NCBI GenBank assembly: GCA_013003515.1
Contig: JABDIW010000131.1
Coordinates: 1-14,424, forward strand
DNA from: Acidimicrobiia bacterium
GTDB lineage: Bacteria > Actinomycetota > Acidimicrobiia > Spongiisociales > UBA5794
Direction of reading: 5' to 3'
DNA: 14,424 bases
The position numbers and the translations under genes are program-made. The notes below the pieces were generated by a model. That model was not told the DNA's origin. It was given only the letters and a program-made list of their open reading frames with translations, and did not search any database. Below, piece after piece: positions 1-7,001 of this stretch. Position 1 is the first letter of the stretch. Every line of letters starts with the position of its first letter.

Positions 1-1
1 C

Positions 2-632
<631 letters not shown>

Positions 633-649
<17 letters not shown>

Positions 650-1355
650 CGATCAGTCCCACCGCGGCCAGAGTCGATATGACGAGGATCGCGGTCCTCA
701 TGTGTGCTCCCTCGAACCGGTGCCTGAACACCCTGGCTATGGCGAGACCAGCCACGAGGCCGGGGAACATGACAAGCCCGATCCTCAGGTCAGCGGCGGT
801 GATCTCTCCTGCAAGGGTGCGCGCGGTGATGGTGATGGCGATCCCGATCGAGAAGATCGTCGCCAGGGTTGCTCGAATGACCGGGCCTCTCTCGTCCTGG
901 TAGAGCAGTGCAAGCGCAGGTCCGCCGATCGAGGCGACGAGTGCTGCCACCCCCGACAGCGTGCCGGCGGCAGCCTTGGTGGCTGGCGTGCGGGAAACCT
1001 TGATCCCGAATCCGAAGATGACGACTGCGACAAGGACGATGCCGGCCATCAACAGGTCGAGTGTGGAGTCGTTCGATACCTTGAGGAGTGCCAGCCCGAT
1101 CCCGGCACCCGCAGCTCGGCCGGCAACGATCAAACCCACGCCACTGAGGTCGATGTGGGAACGCTCGTGCCAGGCCATCCAGACGGCCATGGGTGCAGTC
1201 ACCAGCAGCTGAGGTACCGGCGCCAGATCAGGGTCTACGAGAGAAAGGATCGGAACGGAGAGGACCGCGAAGCCGATGCCGACGATGCCCTGCACCGAGG
1301 AAGCCACGGTCGTGACCACGAGAGCGACCACGAGGGCCCACAGTTCGACTGGCAC
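633..1355 (-). CDS. TauE/SafE-family membrane permease (sulfite exporter / DUF81 type)
   Basis: The product is a very hydrophobic protein of 240 residues with about seven to eight predicted helices, the usual length for TauE/SafE transporters, which are linked to export or uptake of sulfite, sulfoacetate or other small anions. The N-terminal helix has a small-residue pattern (TTVASSVQGIVGIGFAVLSV, with P next) that matches the family's conserved first half. The second half repeats it (GTLSGVAALVASIGGPALAL), consistent with the family's inverted duplication. I chose the GTG at 1355 because GGAG lies six bases upstream and because it gives the normal length. An ATG at 1382 adds nine residues but has no ribosome binding site. 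The frame stays open to 1619, but that part is rich in Arg and Pro and antisense to coxB. The substrate cannot be told from sequence. It is divergent from the oxidase operon and convergent with the upstream membrane protein. Confidence 0.8.
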
Positions 1356-1418
1356 GTTTTGCTCCAGGGAGTGAGCGTGCATTCTGGCAGCGAGTCGTTC
1401 GGTCCCGGCCGCAGGAGT

Positions 1419-1446
1419 TTGGCGAAGCGGACGTGGTCGGTAGCAT
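1419..1446 (+). promoter_or_regulatory. Putative promoter of the cytochrome oxidase operon
   Basis: TTGGCG at 1419-1424 and TAGCAT at 1441-1446 are separated by 16 bases, a fair match to a sigma-70/SigA-type promoter (TTGNNN and TANNNT). Transcription would start near 1453, leaving a leader of about 27 bases that holds the strong ribosome binding site of coxB. This is prediction by eye only. Confidence 0.4.
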
Positions 1447-1463
1447 GCCGCCTCGCAGGTACC

Positions 1464-1470
1464 GGAGGAG
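1464..1470 (+). promoter_or_regulatory. Ribosome binding site of coxB
   Basis: GGAGGAG lies nine bases before the GTG at 1480. It supports that GTG rather than the in-frame ATGs at 1498 and 1501 as the start codon. Confidence 0.7.
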
Positions 1471-1479
1471 TCCCCACGC

Positions 1480-2586
1480 GTGGTCAAGCGAAGCCAGATG
1501 ATGCGCCGCCGTCTCGTCCTGCTGTTTGCGACTCTCGGGCTCGCCCTCGCTTCCTGCTCGGGCTCCGGTGACCAATCGGCCCTCGACCCCAAGGGGCCCA
1601 TCGCCAGGGACATCGACAACCTGTGGCTCCTCGTCTTCTGGATCTCCGTCGTCGTCTTCGTTCTCGTCGAGGTCGCCCTTCTCTACGCCATCAGGAAGTT
1701 CCGGGAACGCCCCGACGAGGACTTCCGTCCCAAGCAGATCCACGGGAACACGCGCCTCGAGGTGCTGTGGACCGCCATCCCGGCCGTGATCCTCGCTGTG
1801 ATCGCCGTGCCCACCGTGGCCGGCGTGTTCAACGTCAGAGAGATCCCCGAGGGGCCCGATGTGCTCGAGGTCGAGGTCATCGGCCATCAGTGGTGGTTCG
1901 AGTTCCGCTATCCGGCGTACACGAACGCCGCCGGAGAGCCACTGACGACGGCGTCGGTTCTTCACATCCCCGAAGACGTGAAGGTCAACCTGATCATGAC
2001 CTCTGCGGATGTGATCCACTCCTTCTGGGTCCCGGCACTCAATGGCAAACGTGACCTCGTTCCCGGCAACACATCGAACCTCACGCTGATCGCCGACGAC
2101 CCGACGCCATCGGATGATCCCCTCCCCGGGCAGTGCGCCGAGTACTGCTGGCTGGCACACGCCGACATGCGCTTCAAAGTGGACGTGGACACGCAGGCCG
2201 AGTTCGACGCCTGGGTAGCCGAACAGCTCGAACCGGTCGTCGTCCCGACCTCGGGCCCCGAACTCGAAGGGTGGGAGACGTTCCAGTCCGTGTGCACAGC
2301 CTGTCATCAGGCCACCGTGCAGCAGCCGGACGGCACCGTGGAGACCATCGGAGTGAGTCTGGCGCCCAACCTCGGCCACTTCTGGGGTCGGGGAGTGTTC
2401 GCCGGCGCCAAGTACGAGATCACCGACGACCTCATGGCGCAGTGGCTCGACAACCCGTCGGATCTCAAACCGATGGACCCCGACCGCAACGACATCGCCA
2501 ACGGGCGGGTGCTGGGGATGCCGGACTTCGGGCTCGACGGCACCCAGATCGACGGTCTCATCGCCCTGTTGAAGAGCTGGGAGTGA
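1480..2586 (+). CDS. coxB: Cytochrome c oxidase subunit II with fused C-terminal cytochrome c domain (caa3 type)
   Basis: This subunit takes electrons into the aa3 oxidase through the binuclear CuA centre on the outer face of the membrane. The 368-residue protein starts with a lipoprotein signal (LALASCSG, predicted lipidated Cys26). Two membrane helices follow, at about 48-71 and 95-116. The CuA domain shows HQWWFEF (136-142), His180, the CxxxC pair Cys219/Cys223, His227 and Met230, so all CuA ligands are present. A C-terminal cytochrome c domain follows at about 264-368, with the haem motif CTACH (272-276) and a likely axial Met347 in GMPDF. The fused domain suggests that the enzyme can take electrons directly from the bc complex or a small cytochrome, as in other caa3 oxidases. 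It is the first gene of the operon, 32 bases ahead of ctaD. The symbol ctaC is also used. Confidence 0.95.
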   Translation: MVKRSQMMRRRLVLLFATLGLALASCSGSGDQSALDPKGPIARDIDNLWLLVFWISVVVFVLVEVALLYAIRKFRERPDEDFRPKQIHGNTRLEVLWTAIPAVILAVIAVPTVAGVFNVREIPEGPDVLEVEVIGHQWWFEFRYPAYTNAAGEPLTTASVLHIPEDVKVNLIMTSADVIHSFWVPALNGKRDLVPGNTSNLTLIADDPTPSDDPLPGQCAEYCWLAHADMRFKVDVDTQAEFDAWVAEQLEPVVVPTSGPELEGWETFQSVCTACHQATVQQPDGTVETIGVSLAPNLGHFWGRGVFAGAKYEITDDLMAQWLDNPSDLKPMDPDRNDIANGRVLGMPDFGLDGTQIDGLIALLKSWE

Positions 2587-2606
2587 TGGCGTGAACAAGG
2601 ACAGCT

Positions 2607-2611
2607 GGAGG
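2607..2611 (+). promoter_or_regulatory. Ribosome binding site of ctaD
   Basis: GGAGG lies seven bases before the GTG at 2619 and fixes that codon as the start, rather than the out-of-frame ATG at 2614. Confidence 0.65.
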
Positions 2612-2618
2612 ACATGAC

Positions 2619-4511
2619 GTGGCGGTAACCACACCAGAGCTCACCGCAACCGAGCCGCACGGGCCTACGGGCCTGTGGTCGTGGATCACAACCGTCGACC
2701 ACAAGCGCATCGGCATCATGTACGGGATCACTGCGCTCGTGTTCTTCGTCGTCGGCGGCCTCGAGGCGTTGTTGCTGCGTCTCCAGCTCGCCTCGCCCAA
2801 CGCCGAAGTGCTCTCTGCCGACGCCTACAACCAGCTGTTCACAATGCACGGCCTGACCATGGTGTTCATGGTGGTGATGCCCATCGCGGCCGCCTTCTCC
2901 AACTACTTCCTGCCGATCATGCTCGGCGCTCGCGACGTCGCCTTCCCCCGGCTCAACGCCCTCAGCTATTGGGTATTCGTGGGTGCCGGTCTGTTCATGT
3001 ACAGCTCGTTCATCCTCGGCGGAGCTCCCGACGGGGCCTGGGTGGGGTACGCGCCGTTGTCGACCCAGCTCCCCGAGACGGTTCGCATGGACTTCTTCGC
3101 CCTCGGCATTCAGGTGGCGGGTATCGCCTCGATCGCATCGTCGGCCAACTTCATCGCCACGGTGTTCACCATGCGCGCTCCGGGTATGACGCTGATGAGG
3201 ATGCCGGTCTTCGCCTGGATGACCCTCATCGTCGCCTTCCTGCTGATCTTCTCACTGCCCATCGTCGGAGTCGGTCTGTGGCAGATGTTCTTCGACCGGA
3301 ACTTCGGTTCGACGTTCTATCTGGCGGCAGCGGGAGGTGATCCGTTGCTTTGGCAGCACCTCTTCTGGTTATTCGGCCACCCCGAGGTGTATGTGCTGAT
3401 CTTGCCTGCGATGGGCATCGTCTCGGAGGTCCTGCCCACCTTCAGTCGCAAGCCTCTGTTCGGCTACGCCTTCGTCGTGTTCGCCGGCATCGCCATTGCC
3501 TTCCTCGGGTTCGGTGTGTGGTCGCATCACATGTTCACGGCCGGAATGGGGCCACTCGCCGAGGCAGGGTTCGCCTTGTCGACGATGTTCATCGCCGTGC
3601 CAACCGGTATCAAGATCTTCAACTGGATTGGCACTACGTGGGGAGGGTCACTGCGACTCAATACGCCGATGCTGTTCTCGCTCGGGTTCGTGGCGATGTT
3701 CGTCATCGGCGGGTTGTCAGGAGTCACGCACTCCATCGCCCCTTCCGACACCCAGCAACACGACAGCTACTACGTGGTCGCCCACTTCCACTACGTGCTG
3801 TTCGGCGGCGCCATCTTCGGGTACATGTCCGGCGTGTATTACTGGTTCCCCAAGTGGACCGGTCGCATGCTCAACGAGACCGTGGGCAAGTGGCACTTCT
3901 GGTTGATGATGCTCGGGTTCAACCTGACCTTCGCTCCCATGCACCTGCTCGGGCTCAACGGCATGCCTCGTCGCATCTACACCTACCCGGAGGGGCTCGG
4001 CTTCGAGTTCTGGAACTTCATCGCCACTCTCGGGGCCTTCACGATCGCGGTGTCCGTGCTGGTGTTCATCGTCAACCTCATATGGTCGAAGCGGAAAGGT
4101 GACGTTGCCGGGCCCGACCCGTGGGACGGGCGTACCCTCGAGTGGTCGATTCCGTCGCCTCCGCCGGAGCACAACTTCGACGAGGTCCCGGTGGTGCGGT
4201 CGGTCGACGACTTCTGGCACCGCAAGTACACGGAAGACGAGGAGGGCCGGCTGGTCCCGATGCCAGCCGTGTCGGGCGGTGCTCTCGCCGTGGACGAGAC
4301 CACGACCGGCGGCGACGATGACGGCCACGGCGAGATCCACATGCCGTCGCCCTCGTACTACCCGGCGTTGACCGCCGTGGGCATGACGGTCAGTGCATTC
4401 GGTCTCACGTACACGCCGTGGGGCTGGATCGCCGTGGGAGTTGGCGCAGTCACCATGCTTCTCGGTCTGTTCGGTTGGGCAGTCGAACCCGTCACGAAGG
4501 AGGACCAGTGA
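2619..4511 (+). CDS. ctaD: Cytochrome c oxidase subunit I (A1-type haem-copper oxidase)
   Basis: This is the catalytic subunit: it reduces O2 to water at the haem a3-CuB site and pumps protons. The 630-residue protein has the expected ligands: His77 and His391 for haem a, His389 for haem a3, and His254, His303 and His304 for CuB. Tyr258 in GHPEVY is the residue that cross-links to His254. The glutamate of that motif, Asp106 (D channel) and Lys332 in PTGIKIFNW (K channel) place it in the A1 class. After the twelve core helices comes a hydrophilic, acidic stretch (about 495-575). Two more predicted helices (about 583-597 and 601-620) end the protein, making it longer than the roughly 530-560 residues of minimal subunit I. 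Such extensions occur in caa3-type enzymes. The gene overlaps ctaE by four bases (GTGA). The symbol coxA is also used. Confidence 0.97.
   Translation: MAVTTPELTATEPHGPTGLWSWITTVDHKRIGIMYGITALVFFVVGGLEALLLRLQLASPNAEVLSADAYNQLFTMHGLTMVFMVVMPIAAAFSNYFLPIMLGARDVAFPRLNALSYWVFVGAGLFMYSSFILGGAPDGAWVGYAPLSTQLPETVRMDFFALGIQVAGIASIASSANFIATVFTMRAPGMTLMRMPVFAWMTLIVAFLLIFSLPIVGVGLWQMFFDRNFGSTFYLAAAGGDPLLWQHLFWLFGHPEVYVLILPAMGIVSEVLPTFSRKPLFGYAFVVFAGIAIAFLGFGVWSHHMFTAGMGPLAEAGFALSTMFIAVPTGIKIFNWIGTTWGGSLRLNTPMLFSLGFVAMFVIGGLSGVTHSIAPSDTQQHDSYYVVAHFHYVLFGGAIFGYMSGVYYWFPKWTGRMLNETVGKWHFWLMMLGFNLTFAPMHLLGLNGMPRRIYTYPEGLGFEFWNFIATLGAFTIAVSVLVFIVNLIWSKRKGDVAGPDPWDGRTLEWSIPSPPPEHNFDEVPVVRSVDDFWHRKYTEDEEGRLVPMPAVSGGALAVDETTTGGDDDGHGEIHMPSPSYYPALTAVGMTVSAFGLTYTPWGWIAVGVGAVTMLLGLFGWAVEPVTKEDQ
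4497..4503 (+). promoter_or_regulatory. Ribosome binding site of ctaE inside the end of ctaD
   Basis: AAGGAGG sits four bases before the GTG at 4508. It marks the overlapping GTGA junction as the true start of ctaE and not any of the in-frame codons further upstream within ctaD. Confidence 0.7.
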
Positions 4512-5125
4512 CCGACGTCACCGCTTCCGTTGACGCGCCGCACGACGGCGTGGCCCACGACGCCGACCACCACGACGTTCGACCCATTCGCAAGGCGGCG
4601 ATGTGGGTGTTCCTCGGATCCGAGTGCATGTTCTTCGGCGCCATGATCTCGACCTTCCTCCTGTACCGGAACACCACCGGTGACGGTCCGACCGCGGAGC
4701 TCTTCAACGTCCCGTTCACGTCGGCAAGCTCGTTCATCTTGCTGATGTCGTCGCTGACGATGGTGCTGGCACACGCCGCATTCGAGCGCAAGGACATGCG
4801 TCAGGCGCGGGTGTGGATCGGGGCAACGGCTCTTCTCGGGTCGGTGTTCCTGGCCGGTCAGATCTTCGAGTTCACCGAGTTCGTCCACGAAGGGCTCACC
4901 TTCACGACGAGCCCGTTCGCCTCTTCGTTCTACATGCTGACCGGTTTCCACGGTGCCCACGTCCTGGTCGGCGTCCTCATGCTGTCGACGATGTACGTAC
5001 TGTCTCTGAACGGCCGGCTCTACGAGGACCGCGGTCTCAACGTGGAGCTCGTCGGCCTGTATTGGCACTTCGTGGATATCGTGTGGATCGTCATCTTCAC
5101 CGTCATCTACCTCATGCAGGTGTGA
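4508..5125 (+). CDS. ctaE: Cytochrome c oxidase subunit III (short, five-helix form)
   Basis: Subunit III binds subunit I and helps keep proton uptake through the D channel efficient. The 205-residue product begins with a His/Asp-rich, polar N-terminus of about 28 residues. Five predicted membrane helices follow, at about 32-53, 73-92, 102-122, 140-165 and 181-203. This is the short bacterial form, lacking the first two helices of the mitochondrial protein. Family motifs are visible: FLGSE with Glu39, YMLTGFHGAHV (142-152) and the C-terminal YWHFVDIVWI (185-194). The start is the GTG that overlaps the ctaD stop codon, preceded by a strong AAGGAGG. The same frame runs open to 4418, but that part has no membrane character and lies entirely inside ctaD. 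The next gene starts two bases after its stop. The symbol coxC is also used. Confidence 0.95.
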   Translation: MTDVTASVDAPHDGVAHDADHHDVRPIRKAAMWVFLGSECMFFGAMISTFLLYRNTTGDGPTAELFNVPFTSASSFILLMSSLTMVLAHAAFERKDMRQARVWIGATALLGSVFLAGQIFEFTEFVHEGLTFTTSPFASSFYMLTGFHGAHVLVGVLMLSTMYVLSLNGRLYEDRGLNVELVGLYWHFVDIVWIVIFTVIYLMQV

Positions 5126-5127
5126 CC

Positions 5128-5421
5128 ATGGCCGAAGCCGCCCACGCCCCCCATCACCCCACCCAGAAGGCCTACTGGCAGATCTTCGTCCTGCTGGCGG
5201 TCATCACCGCCGTCGAGGTGGCCATCGCCTACATCGACATGCCCTCATGGCTGTTCGTTGGCGGGTTGACCGTGTTCATGGTGATGAAGTTCGCCATCGT
5301 CGTCGGGTACTTCATGCACCTGCGGTACGACATCAACCTCCATCGTGGCTTCTTCACGTTCGGTGTCATCGGAGCGATCGCCGTGTTCGTGGTGCTCCTG
5401 GCCACGTTCCGTGCATTGTGA
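5128..5421 (+). CDS. ctaF: Cytochrome c oxidase subunit IV (small prokaryotic COX4 type)
   Basis: This is a 97-residue, mostly hydrophobic protein with three predicted helices, at about 17-36, 41-63 and 75-94. It begins with a His-rich N-terminus (MAEAAHAPHHPTQKAYW). Between helices two and three is FMHLRYD, which resembles the Met-His-Leu segment of bacterial subunit IV proteins (COX4_pro/CyoD type). The small subunit is thought to aid assembly or stability of the CuB site. The ATG follows the ctaE stop by two bases with only a weak upstream GCAGG, so translation is probably coupled to ctaE. It is the last gene of the oxidase operon. Assignment rests on position, size and helix pattern as much as on sequence, but the combination is typical. 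Confidence 0.88.
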   Translation: MAEAAHAPHHPTQKAYWQIFVLLAVITAVEVAIAYIDMPSWLFVGGLTVFMVMKFAIVVGYFMHLRYDINLHRGFFTFGVIGAIAVFVVLLATFRAL

Positions 5422-5431
5422 CGCCTCGACC

Positions 5432-5437
5432 TAACAT
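5432..5437 (+). promoter_or_regulatory. Possible -10 element for leaderless transcription of the interrupted membrane protein gene
   Basis: TAACAT matches the TANNNT consensus and ends nine bases before the ATG at 5447, which has no ribosome binding site. A transcript starting near the ATG would be leaderless or nearly so. I see no good -35 element. Confidence 0.3.
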
Positions 5438-5602
5438 GCCGCTTCGATGAGCCGCAATCGTCTCGCAGTCTCAGTGGCCGGCGCCGTCACCGGCGCCGTT
5501 GTCGCTGTCGCCATCACCGCATTCATCATCGGGATCCGAGCCCTCGGTTCGGTCGACCTCGTTGTGACCGACCTGTCCACGACCAATGCCCGTCCTGTGT
5601 TG

Positions 5603-5605
5603 TAG
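5603..5605 (+). other. In-frame amber (TAG) codon splitting a membrane protein frame
   Basis: This single stop codon is the only interruption in the 5447-6202 frame. A one-base change at any of its positions would restore Gln, Glu, Lys, Leu, Ser, Trp or Tyr. No frameshift is needed to explain the break. Confidence 0.85.
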
Positions 5606-5662
5606 ATCACCAATGGTTCGTTCTACCTTGCACTCATCGTCGCCGGGCTTGCCGGCGGAGCT

Positions 5663-6202
5663 TTGGTGGGAGCAACGACGTACGTCCTCGGTCGAATGAC
5701 ATCCCCCTCGGCGCCTCGCTTTCCCTTGAAGTACCTGCTCCCCACCGCAGCAGTGATGGCGGCGATCGTGCTGTACGCGGTGATGCGAGCCTCTGTCGGG
5801 CTCGGAGGCTCCATCGAGGATGGGATCGTCTCGATCTCTGCATTCCGGCTCGTGCTGGGAGCGGGTGTTGCTGGATTCGTCACCGGGGGCATCACCGCCG
5901 GCACGACCGACGCTTTGGCGCGTCCGGCCTTCCTCGGGCTCGACAACGAAGCCTGGCCCGCCAGCTCGGCGGCGTTCGTCAGGGAGTCCGTCCGGGCGAT
6001 GATGGCCCCGATGATCGGCCTCGGGGTGGTCGCCGCCCTCGCCCTTGGAGTGTCTCAAGTGCTTCTGTCGTCGTCCCACACCGGTGCCGTGGTGCTCGCC
6101 TCGGTGCTGTCGGCCGCGGTCCTCGCCGGCGCCGCGCTCGTGGCGTACCGCCCTTGGGATCGTGGCGAGCCTGGGGGCGGCGAGACGCCGCTTCCCGGTT
6201 GA
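5663..6202 (+). CDS. Downstream intact part of the interrupted membrane protein (if translated alone)
   Basis: If the TAG at 5603 is real and not read through, this is the longest product that could still be made, about 178 to 179 residues from TTG 5663 or GTG 5666. GGCGGAG at 5654-5660 lies five bases before GTG 5666 and could serve as a ribosome binding site, although it also encodes Gly-Gly of the ancestral helix. Starting here cuts the second helix in half, leaving roughly four complete helices. The function is unknown. I consider it a fragment of the 5447-6202 gene rather than an independent gene. Confidence 0.4.
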   Translation: MVGATTYVLGRMTSPSAPRFPLKYLLPTAAVMAAIVLYAVMRASVGLGGSIEDGIVSISAFRLVLGAGVAGFVTGGITAGTTDALARPAFLGLDNEAWPASSAAFVRESVRAMMAPMIGLGVVAALALGVSQVLLSSSHTGAVVLASVLSAAVLAGAALVAYRPWDRGEPGGGETPLPG

Positions 6203-6206
6203 GGGA

Positions 6207-7001
6207 TCAGCGGTTGCAGGCGTCGGGTGCGTAGATGCCAAGGACGCGCTCGGTCGGTGTCGTCCCGCTGATCGGGCCGTAGAGCAGAAGTCTCCCGTCG
6301 GCGATCCTGGTCAGTCGAAAGACCTCGGTGAGGTCATCGTCGACCTCGAAGTCCACGCTCAACGACTCGCTGTTGTAGATCTCTTCGAGACGCTCGATCG
6401 AGTCGCCCAGCCTGAGCCCCGACAAGGTCGACAGCAACGTCGACGGTGCGTCGGCGACCCCGCCGTAGGTGAGGTCCGTGCGGTAGCCGACGAACAAGCC
6501 TGCCCGGAGAACGATGGCGAGCGGGCCCCACCTCAAGACACGAACCTCGTCACCGGGACAGGCCCCGTACTCGCCCGTCGAGATGATGTCGCCCGTGTCC
6601 TCGTCGGGGTCCCCAAAGGTGGAGATCAATTGCCCGGCGGCGACCGCCTCCGGGGTTCCGAAGGCGATGGGCCCGATGCCATCGGCGACCAGTGCCAGCT
6701 CCGAGAGGTCAAGAGGATTGCCGACGGGTGGGAAAGGATCGACGGCGATCGTCGTGCTCGTGGTCGAGGTGCTTGTCGTCGCCGGCACCGACGTCGTGGA
6801 CGATCCGGCGATGGTCGTGCTCGGGTCGGGCTGCGCAGAGGTGTCGGTGGCCGGCGTCCTCAGCAGCTGGAACAACCCGAAGCTGATCGCGATGAGCACG
6901 ATGGCCAGGATCAGCCCAACCAGCATCGGAGACCGGTTGGGGTACCCGCCTGGTACCCGTGGGTTGTGCACCTGTGGTCCGGGAGGAGTTCGTTGAGTCA
7001 C
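6207..7001 (-). CDS. Membrane-anchored extracytoplasmic protein of unknown family, coupled to the LCP fusion gene
   Basis: The 264-residue product has a short Pro-rich cytoplasmic N-terminus and one membrane helix at 26-46 (MLVGLILAIVLIAISFGLFQ). A Ser/Thr-rich linker (about 51-88) leads to a globular domain at about 98-264, which should lie outside the membrane. The domain seems to have two halves. One opens with GIGPIAFGTPEAV (108-120) and includes Cys148 and a WGPL strand. The other opens with SGLRLGDSIERLEEIYN (194-210) and ends GRLLLYGP...RVLGIYAPDAC (Cys262). Cys148 and Cys262 could form a disulfide. The second half resembles the partial protein at 14222-14424. The GTG start overlaps the stop of the upstream LCP fusion gene as GTGA, so the two are probably co-transcribed and translationally coupled. 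No enzyme motif is visible; a binding or accessory role in wall polymer attachment is inference from context only. Confidence 0.8.
   Translation of the reverse strand: MTQRTPPGPQVHNPRVPGGYPNRSPMLVGLILAIVLIAISFGLFQLLRTPATDTSAQPDPSTTIAGSSTTSVPATTSTSTTSTTIAVDPFPPVGNPLDLSELALVADGIGPIAFGTPEAVAAGQLISTFGDPDEDTGDIISTGEYGACPGDEVRVLRWGPLAIVLRAGLFVGYRTDLTYGGVADAPSTLLSTLSGLRLGDSIERLEEIYNSESLSVDFEVDDDLTEVFRLTRIADGRLLLYGPISGTTPTERVLGIYAPDACNR

Larger units (their letters stand above)
5447..6202 (+). pseudogene. Multi-spanning membrane protein gene interrupted by an in-frame TAG
   Basis: From the ATG at 5447 the frame encodes 52 residues ending ...TTNARPVL, then meets TAG at 5603-5605. It then runs on without another stop for 198 codons to the TGA at 6200-6202. 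Read through, the product is about 250 residues with about six helices: the first before the TAG, the second (FYLALIVAGLAGGALVGATT) just after it, then four more, ending in a polar Gly/Pro-rich tail. The second helix lies in frame between the TAG and the first usable start codon (TTG 5663 or GTG 5666). That argues for one ancestral gene rather than two. The stop could be a recent nonsense mutation, a sequencing error, or a read-through site. I do not recognise the family. The gene follows the oxidase operon by 25 bases and converges on the next gene with a 4-base gap. Confidence 0.6.

Noticed and set aside
1356..1619. Extended N-terminus of the TauE/SafE-like protein up to 1619
   Set aside because: The extra residues are Arg/Pro-rich and overlap coxB; a ribosome binding site and the normal family length support GTG 1355.
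1228..2634. Long open frame on the minus strand (468 codons) across coxB
   Set aside because: It is antisense to a well-supported coxB, rich in His, Arg, Asp and Gly as expected for a shadow of high-GC coding DNA, with no recognisable domain.
4418..4507. Upstream start for ctaE inside ctaD
   Set aside because: AAGGAGG directly before the GTG at 4508 and the usual GTGA junction favour the shorter protein.
5447..5605. Independent 52-residue single-helix small protein gene
   Set aside because: The frame continues without another stop into a membrane protein whose next helix has no start codon of its own, so an interrupted single gene is the simpler reading.
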